Source of the DNA: Branchiostoma lanceolatum
Lineage: Eukaryota > Chordata > Leptocardii > Amphioxiformes > Branchiostomatidae
Length of the DNA stretch: 64,000 nucleotides
NCBI RefSeq assembly: GCF_035083965.1
Contig: NC_089726.1
Coordinates: 7,569,501-7,633,500 of the forward strand
Direction of reading: 5' to 3'
Under the pieces are notes generated by a model, which saw only the letters and a program-made list of their open reading frames with translations, was not told where the DNA came from and ran no database searches. Shown in pieces: positions 43,481-53,953 of the stretch (position 1 is the stretch's first letter; the number at the start of each line of letters is the position of its first letter). The position numbers were made by a program, and so were the translations under genes.

Positions 43481-44515
43481 TACGAAGCAGAAACAGTGTC
43501 AAAAAGATCGTATATGTTTTTTGAAATGGAATAGGTATGTAATTTAGAATGGAATATGTGTTTTTCAAATCGAATAGGTATGTAATTTAGAATGGAATAT
43601 GTGTTTTTCAAATCGAATAGGTATGTAATTAAATATGGAATATGTGTTTTTCAAATCGAATATACCTGTGGTGCTATTATTTTTGAAAGTTGGTATTGTT
43701 TTAAAATCTGGTACTATACGATTCCAAAATACCATACGATTTCTGTTTGCTATATCATTTCTGTTTGCTATATCATTTCTATTTGCTATATCATTTCGGT
43801 TTGCTATGCCATTTCTGTTTGCTATATCATTTCTGTTTGTACTCCGGAAATGACGCGTTCCGCTCCGGAAGTAGGGTAGGGCATACATCGGACAAGTTCG
43901 TGGTCTCCCACGATGTTGCCGGCCATTTTCTCCGGGTAAGTTGTGTTCGTCTTTGGCGAAATACGCCGATATTAACGCACGCCACGTGTTGTCAGTGTCG
44001 CTGTGGACACTTGGACTTAATATCGGCCAGTTTCGGTTGGTAGTGACCGTCATTTTGTCGACAATCGCCAACATTGACTCGGGAACTTTACGTCTGACAG
44101 TGTGGGGGAGGGGGGCGTGTTTTCGTGTACCAATATATAACGTTAGACTTCCACCGGCGAATCTTTACGAAAAGAGGAGATTAAATATGGAAATTATGGG
44201 TAGAAAGTCAACACAAGTTCAGCTGCTTCTCGGACAATTTTTAATTAGCCTTGATTACCCTCAACTTTGGGGTTGGTGAGCTTGCCGCAAACCGGGCGTT
44301 TTGTGTATTTACGACAGAAGGGTAAAAGGGCGAGTCGAGAATGGATGTGTCAAATTAGGGCGTCAAATTAAGGTCGCACAACACAGTACGCAGACTTTGT
44401 GTGGATAAAATAGTGCTAAAAATCATTGTAAAATTGTTCTAAATTCTAGAATAAATACCAGTGATTGGCAACTTGGGCTACATGTTATGCTATTATCATG
44501 CCCTATTCTTATACC
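43481..44515 (+). repeat. Left terminal inverted repeat of the 10.4-kb element
   Basis: Contains three tandem ~43-bp units (GTATGTAATTTAGAATGGAA ... TTTTTCAAATCG) at 43515-43665 and about five 18-bp units (TTTCTGTTTGCTATATCA) at 43739-43837. Matches the right arm to about GGCAACTTGGG and ACCTACC near 44515. Confidence 0.85.
43941..44279 (+). CDS. 112-codon ORF inside the left arm (doubtful)
   Basis: The same 112-codon frame occurs in the right arm (53439-53101, minus strand) with only two or three residue differences (for example GQF/GQL, VRL/VRF). It ends EIMGRKSTQVQLLLGQFLIS and a stop. Preservation may simply reflect the high identity of the arms. No known domain. Confidence 0.2.
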   Translation: MCSSLAKYADINARHVLSVSLWTLGLNIGQFRLVVTVILSTIANIDSGTLRLTVWGRGACFRVPIYNVRLPPANLYEKRRLNMEIMGRKSTQVQLLLGQFLISLDYPQLWGW

Positions 44516-44983
44516 TACCAATTTTAGACTAGCTCCTTAGTCTAGTTTCCATACATTGTACCTGTTATGATTGTCAAGCAATAAAATGTTAAGTTCTGTG
44601 TCTAATAATTTGTTGCATTTCATGTATTTTCTTCTCAGAGTTCCCAGAAAAGATGTTGTGTCTGCACTGTGGGGCGTGCGGCACACAGGACGCTGAACTT
44701 TACCATTGACTTTCTAGAAGAGCAAGGCCCAGTCGACTTGCCTGAGTCCAGCACACATTGGGAATACCAACAGGGCTGCCATTATTTTCTAATCCTAAAA
44801 CATTGGTCACTTGAAAACTGAACAGATTTGAAGGTGATGTTGGAAAACTTGGAAACCTGCTTTTTGGCACAAGACTTAAGTAATTTGAGAGACCATGTTT
44901 ATCTCAACATAACAGATCCTTTTATTTAGTCATAGTAGTGTATATTGTTATAAAGATATTCACCTTTCAAAACTGCACAGACC

Positions 44984-45259
44984 ATGGTCTATTTACAGTT
45001 TTGGGGGGAGTCTGTACAGGCAGACCAAGTTGTATGGGTACTGTCCATGCCTAGTGTAACAGAGGACTTTGTGTGGTTTGTGGTGCCTCCGTCTAGGCTG
45101 AATGATCCTTGTCAGGCTGTGAGAATCACATCAAGAGAGTTCACACCCAGCTTGGCAGTACAATTAGTATGTGTGACAGCTTTTTACAAACCAGTGAATG
45201 GCATTCAAGTCAGCATGAAGGTCATGTCAAATTTTGACTGTGGTGATGAGGAATACTGA
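44984..45259 (+). CDS. 91-codon ORF in the element interior (unrecognised)
   Basis: Preceded by a possible acceptor (AACTGCACAG|ACC) directly before the ATG; reads MVYLQFWGESVQADQVVWVL and ends CGDEEY. Codon use is not low-complexity, and a second frame at 44640-44820 begins after a good acceptor (TTTTCTTCTCAG) with KRCCVCTVGRAAHRT. These could be remnants of a captured or transposon gene. No family is recognised. Confidence 0.25.
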   Translation: MVYLQFWGESVQADQVVWVLSMPSVTEDFVWFVVPPSRLNDPCQAVRITSREFTPSLAVQLVCVTAFYKPVNGIQVSMKVMSNFDCGDEEY

Positions 45260-46229
45260 ACTTTATGTTGAGAAAATGGTGTATATGCAGTATTAAATAG
45301 AATATGTGTCTGAACTTGAGAGATTAGAATAGGTCATCTTTTTTATAAAGGAAAAGTCCATTTCAACAAAAGTTTAGTGGGAGCACTGAAAGACATCATG
45401 ATTCAGTCTGAAACTGTGGCAATGTAGTTTTTTATTGTAAGAATAATATCACTAGACCATTGTCGACATTCACCTCATATAGAAAGGGGGATTTTTGTCC
45501 ATTCTATATATATACATTATTCTATATTCATGTATATGTATATGCATACACTTATATCAAAATAAACATTGTAATGTAGAACTTTCCGTGTCAATTTTCT
45601 ACTTGTGCCTGACATGTTTTTCTTAGTATACTGCAGTCAACATTGCAACACTATGTAGCTGTCAATAGTTCTATTCATGTAGCATACACCGCAGTCAACA
45701 CTACAACACTTTGTAGTTTTTAATACTTAACCAGTCATTCCGACACACCTTCCACACAGGTGTAAGGCCCCACCCCACATGGCCACTGCTGGCTGGTTGG
45801 GCCCATCGCCATGTAAGCATATATAAGCAAGGACATGATTGCCGAGCCGGACTTGGTCAACAAGTTAGGTACATGTAATATAGTCTAGGGCTAGGATTTT
45901 GACATTTAGCGGCGCTCTCTAAACTACACTTATATACTGAATATACTATATGAATAGAGAAAAGGCCACACAGGTTTCAATATGATTGTGTTTGTATTTT
46001 AATGAGATAATCACTTCACAAATATACAACAACAGGACTGGCTTACAGGTACTTCGGTTACATAAAGGTCGGTAGCCTATTACGTTCCCATGTAAGGGAC
46101 AGGAAGGTAAACAACCCCAAACCGTTGTTGAAGTATTGTACTGGCCGGTCAAGAACCCCTCTCTGATCTGATTGTACAATTCAGTAAAACACCCTCGTTT
46201 CGATGTTAAAGCACCATTGTGTAAGGTCA

Positions 46230-48243
46230 GTCACGTACCAGTTCCATGCGCGGGTCGACCCGGCCAACGGGCCTCGTTCAGTCACGGACACTCCCATCTC
46301 GCTTCTTGTCCGTCCCAGTGCGACCGTCACAGCACTTATTAGAGCCAATTCTTCTCCTGAAGTTACGGATCTGGCTACCCGACTTCCCTTACCTAGGTTG
46401 GTCTATCGACGAGAGGCTGTTCACCTTGGAGACCTGCTACGTTATGGGTACGGACAGACGTGAAAATTGCACGTCTCTCTCTTTAGTTTTCAATGGCCCA
46501 CCTGAGCGTACCGGCACCATAAAAGCCGCGGTGCTTTACGGGGCAGCTTTCTTTATCTCCGGGCAAACCGATTCCTGGACACGTGCGCCTTACAAAGAAA
46601 AGAGCACTCTTTCCGGGGCTCATACCCACGTCAACGACTTCGCTTGCGTTGCCGCGCCGGGCGAACATTTCCCCGTTCGCGGGAATGTTAACCCGATTCC
46701 CTTTCGGTATGCCGGGGCGGCTCGTGACGCACAGAATCCCGCGGCCGCACCCGCCACCGTGCGCCCGACGAACCTCGGAAGGACCCGAGGACCCAACCTC
46801 GTTACCGCTGGGAGCAAGCAGAGCGGGCCGGGGCGACGCGCAGTGACCACGAAACCGGGCCCGCACTTCCGAGTGGCCTTCGCTTATCACTCATGACCAG
46901 CTGACCCATGTCCAACTACTGTTCTCACGTGGAACCCTTCTCCGCTAGTCTTTGAATTTCTCGTTTGAATATTTGCTACTACCACCAAGACCAGCAGCCG
47001 CGGCGGCTCCACCCGGACTCGCGCCCGAGGCTTCTGCGCTCACCGCGGCGGCCCTCCTACTCGTCGCGGCCTGGCTCAGCCGGAGCGGACTGCCGCGACG
47101 GCCGGGTATGGGCTTGACGCTCCAGCGCCATCCATTATCAGGGCTAGTTGATTCGGCAGCTGAGTTGTTACACACTCCTTAGCGGATTAAGCTTGGCCAC
47201 CGTCCTGCTGTCTGTATCAACCGACACCTTTTCTGGGGTCTGATGAGCCTCCGCATCGGGCGCCTTAACCCGGCGTTCGGTTCATCCCGCAGCGCCAGTT
47301 CTGCTTACCACACGTGGCCCACTGAGCACTCGCATTCCAGGCCCGGCTCCACTCGAGCGAGTCGGACACCTTACCAATTGAAAGTTTGAGAATAGATAGA
47401 GGTCGTTTCAGCCTCAAGACCTCTAATCATTCGCTTTACCAGATAAAACTGCGACAGAGTGTCAGCTATCTGAGGGGAACTTCGGAGGGAACCAGCTACC
47501 TAATGGTCCGATTAGTCTTTCGCCCCTATACCCAAGTTTGACGATCGATTTGCACGTCAGAATCGCTACGGACCTCCACCAGGGTTTCCCCTGGCTTCGC
47601 ACTGCTCGGGCATAGTTCACCATCTTTCGGCCGGTCCCAACGCGCACGCTCTAGCGCGACCTCACCGACGGAGCGGTCGAGATCGGCCGGTGGTGCGCCC
47701 GCGCCGCGGAGACGGCGGGGATACCACCTCGGACATACGGACGGCCCTTCACCTTCATTGCGCCTCTGGGTTTCGTACAACACCCTTGAGTCGCGCAAGC
47801 GTTAGACTCCTTAGACCAAGACGGGTCCTGGTCGGGTGGACGATCGGACCTCGCCGCAGACCCCGGGCGCCCTGCGTGGCGCACCCGTCGACCGCACGAC
47901 GGGGACCCGGCCCCTGCCCGCCATGGGGGCAATGGGCAAACGCGGCGGTGGATTGCCTGTCCTCGGTCCGACAGCGGGCGCCGCACGCACCGCGACTATA
48001 ACTCCGGAGACCCGAGGGCCCCGGGCACCTTCCGCGGGGACGTGGCCGCCGTCGAACCGGTCGCGGAAAAACTGAAGCGGGTCCGCACGCCTCGACGCCG
48101 GCCGATCGGTCTTGCGATCCATGCTCGGCCGGTGGGGCGCGGACGGACGCCGCCTGAATCCTCCGGGCGGACCTTGCGGGCCCACCAGTTTACCTCGGTT
48201 AACTAGCGGTTTCACGTACTCTTGAACTCTTTCTTCAAAGAGG
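46230..48243 (-). pseudogene. 28S rRNA fragment, truncated at both ends
   Basis: The minus strand carries many invariant 28S stretches: GAAAGATGGTGAACTATGCC, TCTGACGTGCAAATCGATCG, GGGTATAGGGGCGAAAGACT, GGAGTGTGTAACAACTCA, TGGCGCTGGAGCG, GTAGTAGCAAATATTCAAAC and CTCCAAGGTGAACAGCCTCT. The 5' end starts only at CTTTGAAGAAAGAGTTCAAG, so the first several hundred bases are missing. The 3' end stops near GGAACTGGTACG, so the second half is missing. A universally conserved block (GACCCGTCTTG...CCAAGGAGTCTAAC) is collapsed by a deletion near 47815, and AACGAGAACTTTGAAGGCCG is altered. This is not a working rRNA gene. Confidence 0.85.
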
Positions 48244-48651
48244 AGTGGAGTGAGCAAACGCGCAAAGCGCTGCTCTTTGGCGACCGTCCATTCGTTGCGG
48301 ACGGGCACGCCGCCTGCCGACGCCCTTCGCAGTCTAGCTCGCCGGGGAGAGAGTATCAGCTCGATTGTTAGGGCTGCGATTCGGACGGCCGGCGGGGATG
48401 CGCCAAGCCGGGTCGGGGTCGCGAGGAGGAACTCCCCACGGTCCACCCGAGCGAGGCGCCGCCAGCGCGAGAAGCAAATCGGGTTTGGACGCGAGCGTCT
48501 CCGCCGGAGGGAACTGTGAAAATCTGTCCTTCGGGGGACGAAGCTTCTACCGATCGTCGTGGAAAGCCGCCAGCTTCGGCAAAGACACCCAGCCGCGCGC
48601 CAGGACCGCAGTCTCTCTATGCGCCCGAGAGCGAGAGAGATGGAGCGGCGC
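48244..48651 (-). other. ITS2-like spacer joined to a 5'-truncated 28S
   Basis: GC-rich spacer between the 5.8S copy and the 28S fragment. The expected 28S start (motif GCTGAATTTAAGCATAT) is absent, so a deletion has removed the junction and the first part of 28S. Confidence 0.6.
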
Positions 48652-48808
48652 GACCCTCAGCCAGACGTGGCCCCGGGACGGACCTGGGGCCGCAGAGTGC
48701 GTTCGAAGAGTCGATGATCAATGTGTCCTGCAATTCACATTACTTCTCGCAGCTGGCTGCGTTCTTCATCGACACACGAGCCGAGTGATCCACCGCTAGG
48801 AGTTGTCG
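48652..48808 (-). rRNA. 5.8S rRNA, nearly intact copy
   Basis: The minus strand reads CTAGCGGTGGATCACTCGGC, TCGATGAAGAACGCAG, GTGAATTGCAGGACACATTG, ATCATCGACTCTTCGAACGC and ACTCTGCGGCCCCAGG, about 157 bases, the full 5.8S length. A few positions depart from the usual metazoan sequence (for example GAGAAGTAATG for GAGAATTAATG), which hints at relaxed constraint. It precedes the 28S fragment in the normal order. Given the broken 28S and absent 18S it is likely non-functional. Confidence 0.8.
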
Positions 48809-49597
48809 TTTTATTTTCGTTTGATTTCGCATCGAAAGCTTGTCTTTGCCTCTCGGCACCGTCGTTTCAGAGACGGGAAGGAGGCGCCCTTCGGAGTGAA
48901 GGACGGTGAACGAGCGGAAGGGCAGGGGGTCGCTCCGCGAACCGGGACCCGCCGTGAAGACCGCTGTGCCCCCTCGACAAAACGCGACCGACCGGACCGA
49001 GCTGGGAAAGAGAGCCGAGGGGTCGATTGCGCTCGCCCTTCTCTTGAAGACCTCGGGGAGTGGAGCAGTCGGTCGAGACCGCCGGTGGCGACCGAGAACA
49101 GTCCTACCCTCTGCCCAAAGGAGGCCTTGGACCGCAGGATGCCCGCTCGAAGTCCGACGCTTAAGGACAGGTCACTCGTCCGCAAGACGGATTGCATCGA
49201 GTCAGAGACCGAAACGCCGCGCCGGGGTGCCGGGGAGGAGTCGTCTCACCTAGGCGCCGCCGTGAGACTAGCAACTAACCCCATTCCGCGCAAACCCACA
49301 ACGCGACGCCCCTCCGCCAGGATATAGGTTCCCCCACTTGCGCACGCCCGCCTAAAACTTTTCGCCGGGAGGACCTGACTCAGTCCTCGACCAGGCTACT
49401 CGGGGCGGCTCGCTGGTTTAGCAGGGTATAAGGAACGACGGGCTCACACTGAAGGCACCCGACCAACGTTTCAAGGAAGCTGCCAGGTCCCGCCGCCAAG
49501 TGGGTTGGCATGGGTGCTCCTGACACTCCGCCCGCGCTCCTCCGCGAAGGAGGAGCGATTGACGGCAGAGAGTGCCACCTTGAGAGAGCGGGACTGA
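48809..49597 (-). other. ITS-like GC-rich rDNA spacer
   Basis: Very GC-rich, without coding signals, upstream of 5.8S in transcription order. The ORFs through it are consequences of base composition. Confidence 0.5.
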
Positions 49598-49648
49598 CCC
49601 GGGGCCGCAGACTGCGTTTGAAGAATCGATGATCAATATGTCCTGCAA
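49598..49648 (-). pseudogene. Second, partial 5.8S fragment (3' part)
   Basis: The minus strand reads TTGCAGGACATATTGATCAT then CGATTCTTCAAACGCAGTCT and GCGGCCCCGGG, matching the 3' half of 5.8S with several substitutions. It indicates a duplicated and decayed rDNA segment. Confidence 0.75.
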
Positions 49649-50510
49649 CATCGGGGGAGGGTGCCGGAGCGTACGCGCCCGCAGTTGGGTCGGTCCTCGG
49701 ACAAGATCGGACAGGCTTGGTCGGCTAGTTTCGCCGCCGTCGAGGGGCGTGGGGCTGGTGGTGGTTCACGGACCGTCGGCGGGCGGGCCGGGGTGGTGCC
49801 AGGGTCCTCCGAATGCAGACCCCGGTAGAGTCCTTTCCGGGTCGGTGGAGTCGGGGCCGGCGTACGGCCTGTCGACGGGGAGCGGTGGTCGGTGAGCGCA
49901 CCTTCACCCCCTTCCCGAAGGTCGCTCACCCTACCTTGAAAGAGAGTGGTCGTTTTTCGTCTAGCGCGGGAAATGACGGCGGACACCGGGTCTCCGGTCA
50001 GCACACTCCCTCCCCAGTCGTTTTGCTACCCCGCCGATCAGACTGCCGCTCCCCGCGAGGTCGACCGTGCCACGGGCGTCCGGACGAACCAGCGCTGGGG
50101 CAGGGTCTTCCGCGGAGGCGATGCCCAGGTCTTCGGACCCGCCAGTGAACGGACTCACCCCTTCCGTCTGCGTGCGAGGTCGCCTTTCGGACTCGGTGGT
50201 CGGACTCAACCGGCGGAGGCGTCGCCCGAGAGAGTGGGGGCTCGTCCTTCGCGGGACGGCTAGGGCGTCAACGGGAAGCAACGGTCGGTGTGCCCGGGAG
50301 TGCTGCAGCTCAGGCTCCCGAGGCTTCGTGGCGCGTTCCCGCTGTTCGGGGGCGTGCGGACTACTGGTGGATCCCCATTACGGCGGACTGCCCCCGTCAC
50401 CGTTCTCTCGCCGAGACGGGTTTTGACGGGCAGCGCCCGCGCCTCTGCCGGGGATCGTGTCGACTGGTGCAATACAAAAACACAGAGGAGGGAGGAGAGG
50501 CAGACCACCT
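49649..50510. other. GC-rich spacer, probable rDNA spacer
   Basis: Continues the rDNA-like composition; no 18S motif (for example the GTACACACCGCCCGTCGC block) is present on either strand. GC content drops sharply after about 50.8 kb. Confidence 0.4.
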
Positions 50511-50803
50511 TCGCTGAATTTCATGGACCCCTTTCCAAAGCGGGGCTTACCGAGAGGCTATTCTGTCTGGCTGCCCAATGGACGCTCATTGTGCTTTCGA
50601 CGGCAACTCATCAGGTGGCGCAAGGGCCTGAGGGGAGGAGGCGTACGCGTTCTTATCCAGGTGCGATGGCATGCGACGATGCCGATGGACTTTATTACAA
50701 GGACGTTGACCTTGACGAACAACGGTGGTCCTCCTGTGTGTTTGAGCGCCCGTCCAAAAAGTGGCAGCGGCAACTATTCTGGTGCCTGCTGAAGACAATT
50801 TGA

Positions 50804-52889
50804 ATATTGTCACACAGGTCTGCATGCTCTTGGTGAGGGGCATTGGCTGTCAGATAGAGTATAGAGCTAACTTAAAGTCGTGTAGAAGTTGTACTGGCTC
50901 CTTAGATTGCTAAGTTAAAGTAGGCACTACAAGCAACAGCACATATTGCAAGTTGCAACTCTGTAAATAAGATCAGGCATTGTGGAGCAAACTCTGAAAG
51001 GGCCTGATTTGAAATAGATAGCTTTGATTTCAAACTGCAGGCCAACATCCTGAATTTCTAATGTTTATAGCACTAGACAGGCTCCCTGTGGATTTCTACA
51101 TGTTTATATGCCCTATTCACACTGCAAAGTACAGAACGAGGCCATTGGGTGTTAATGGATATTGTTCTTACCAGGGCAAGGAACCAGTCTCTTTAAAACC
51201 AGTGGTAGTGAAGCAGTTTTGTATGATATGAACTGTTGAAAATTGTACATACAATAAGGAACATTAAGTGAGTCATGATGTTTTTTTATAAATAGAAAGT
51301 AACATTTGCAATCTCCATATAGCCCTTACAATAATAGTTAAATCTGAACTTCTTTTGACTAATAGGTGACAGCATGAAGGCCCATGTAATAAATGACCAT
51401 ATTGTTCATCAAAACTACAAAAAACTCCAAAAAATTCATTCACAACTGCTGAACTAAATGTCTGTATAGCAACGAAAACTTGACTACCAGTGACAGAGCA
51501 AATAAAAAAAATCTAAGAAAGCTAGTAATACTCAAATTGATCAATCCAAATAAATTTATTGGTTCTCTGGTTGCTGTATGAAACAAATGGAGTGTAAGAT
51601 CAGCATGAAAAATACAACACTTTTAATAAACCCCCGTGATAGTCCCATAACATTATGTAGGAATAAGCTTACTGCTAAATGCTGGGGAAAAAACAAACCT
51701 TTGAGATGTTTGAGATAAGAGTTTCCGGATGAAAGAATTTAGAATAAAATTTTCAAAGGCAGGGCTTTTCAGGTGTTAAAAAGAGAATTTTGTGGTTGAT
51801 CTGTACCTGACTGCATGGTCGGCACTGTCAAGCAACAATCCAATACAGATGCTGAACAGTTCATTCAATGTTTTAATAGTAAACATGGCAAACACAATGA
51901 AGAGTGCCAGTCCAAGAACCAAGAAATTACACTGGTGCAAAAAAAGCTTCTTTACATTCAAGGGAGTTAACTTGGCAGAAAATATCTCTTATGCCTTGCT
52001 CAGTCAGTTTTATCTCTGAAACTTAACTCATTTAACAAGGCACTTTTCCTATCAAAAGGTCATGACAGATAAGGATAAATTCTACAACAAGGATAAAGGT
52101 TTCAAGCAATATTAAGTAACGTACAGAAAATCCATTACATGTACAAAGGAACATAGCTGCAACATGCCCAAGGTTACTTAGTAAGATGAGAAATTGATGA
52201 GAGAACGTTCTCTGCCCTGCTGCAACAAGCAGCCATAACATGTCATCATGGACTTACAGTAAGTGGCCGTGATGATAACCCAGGGGGCATAGGGATGTCA
52301 GATGTAGCTTCAAAGCCATTATGTTCCAATATGCTTAAAGGAAGTATTAAAATTCATGTGTGCAATTGATCAATCTTCCATACCATCACACCTTCCATTT
52401 GACTCCTATAATACAATATGATATTATATTTACTCTAAGAAAGGCAAGGTTGTGGAAATTACAAATACAAGAGTTGCTAGTTCTCCCAAGCATCAGTTTG
52501 CAATGTTCAAATATATGTCTCTGCAACATGTCAAATTGACATTACCACTACATGTATTTCTGTCCAATTCATACCTCCCACATCTGAACGTCTAGCTTAG
52601 ATTCCTGGATAGTTCTAAACATTGAACTCAACAGCGATTCTGATATTTCTCCCTGTGAGCTGCAAGACAAGAGAGATAGCAGCATCCCTCCAACTTCATA
52701 AGCATCAGTTTCCTGCTGAGATCTCTGGGCTCACAGTGCAGATAATTCCATATCCTACACATGTTGGCTTAAATCCCCTGAAAGTCAGAAAGAAAGAGGT
52801 TGAGAAGCATGAAACCTCATTTTCATCACCAGTCAGTTAAAATGAATAGGATAGTAAAATTGTAGGATAATAAAGAACAATGGCATAGG
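50804..52889. other. AT-rich interior of the element
   Basis: About 2 kb without a recognisable gene, rRNA or repeat. Short ORFs only. Confidence 0.6.
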
Positions 52890-53856
52890 TAGGTATGATA
52901 ATATCCCAAGTTGCCAATAACTGGTGTTTATGCTAGAATTTCTACGAATTTTCAATGATTTTAGCACTATTTTATCCACACAAAGTCTGCGTACTGTGTT
53001 GTGCGACCTTAATTTGACGCCCTAATTTGACACATCCATTCTGGACTCGCCCTTTTACCCTTCTGTCGTAAATACACAAAACGCCCGGTTTGCGGCAAGC
53101 TCACCAACCCCAAAGTTGAGGGTAATCAAGGCTAATTAAAAATTGTCCGAGAAGCAGCTGAACTTGTGTTGACTTTCTACCCATAATTTCCATATTTAAT
53201 CTCCTCTTTTCGTAAAGATTCGCCGGTGGAAATCTAACGTTATATATTGGTACACGAAAACACGCCCCCCTCCCCCACACTGTCAGACGTAAAGTTCCCG
53301 AGTCAATGTTGGCGATTGTCGACAAAATGACGGTCACTACCAACCGTAACTGGCCGATATTAAGTCCAAGTGTCCACAGCGACACTGACAACACGTGGCG
53401 TGCGTTAATATCGGCGTATTTCGCCAAAGACGAACACAACTTACCCGGAGCAAATGGCCGGCAACATCGTGGGAGACCACGAACTTGTCCGATGTATGCC
53501 CTACCCTACTTCCGGAGCGGAACGCGTCATTTCCGGAGTACAAACAGAAATGATATAGCAAACAGAAATGGCATAGCAAACCGAAATGATATAGCAAATA
53601 GAAATGATATAGCAAACAGAAATGATATAGCAAACAGAAATCGTATGGTATTTTGGAATCGTATAGTTCCAGATTTTAAAACAATACCAACTTTCAAAAA
53701 TAATAGCACCACATGTATATTCGATTTGAAAAACATATATTCCATTCTAAATTACATACCTATTCGATTTGAAAAACACATATTCCATTCTAAATTACAT
53801 ACCTATTCCATTTCAAAAAACGTATACGATCTTTTTGACACTGTTTCTGCTTCGTA
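52890..53856 (-). repeat. Right terminal inverted repeat of the 10.4-kb element
   Basis: Reverse complement of 43481-44515, with two rather than three of the ~43-bp units and the same 18-bp array (53545-53645). Indels increase toward the inner end near 52890. Confidence 0.85.
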
Positions 53857-53865
53857 GGGTGGCTC

Positions 53866-53953
53866 TAATCTCCAAGCAGATATCGGAAGGGACGATCTTA
53901 TCTTTTACTGGCTGCCTTGTTTGTCTTCCTTTCCAACATCTGCTTGGATATTA
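53866..53953. mobile_element. Short TAATCTCCAAGCAGAT element
   Basis: TAATCTCCAAGCAGATATCG and CATCTGCTTGGATATTA form the ends. It lies four bases beyond the right target duplication of the large element. Confidence 0.7.

Larger units (their letters stand above)
43481..53856. mobile_element. 10.4-kb element with ~1-kb terminal inverted repeats and captured rDNA
   Basis: The left terminus TACGAAGCAGAAACAGTGTC and the right terminus, its exact complement GACACTGTTTCTGCTTCGTA, are flanked by GGGTGG on both sides (43475-43480 and 53857-53862). The inverted arms extend about 1 kb inward with roughly 95 percent identity by eye. The interior contains rDNA-derived sequence (46.2-50.5 kb) and AT-rich spacers. 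No transposase domain is recognisable in any frame, so it is probably non-autonomous or uses a very divergent enzyme. The 6-bp duplication excludes hAT, MULE, Tc1 and piggyBac target rules. Alternatives are two solo insertions in opposite orientation, or an inverted segmental duplication; the single flanking duplication argues for one insertion. Confidence 0.7.

Noticed and set aside
44640-44820. piggyBac-type C-terminal zinc finger (KRCCVCTVGRAAHRT)
   Set aside because: Only one CxxC is present, the frame stops soon after, and the element's 6-bp duplication is not TTAA.
46246-50803. Numerous ORFs of 75-216 codons
   Set aside because: They lie in 28S, 5.8S or GC-rich spacer sequence; Arg/Pro/Gly-rich translations are expected from composition. 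The 171-codon ORF at 50288-50803 extends past the rDNA but has no recognisable domain.
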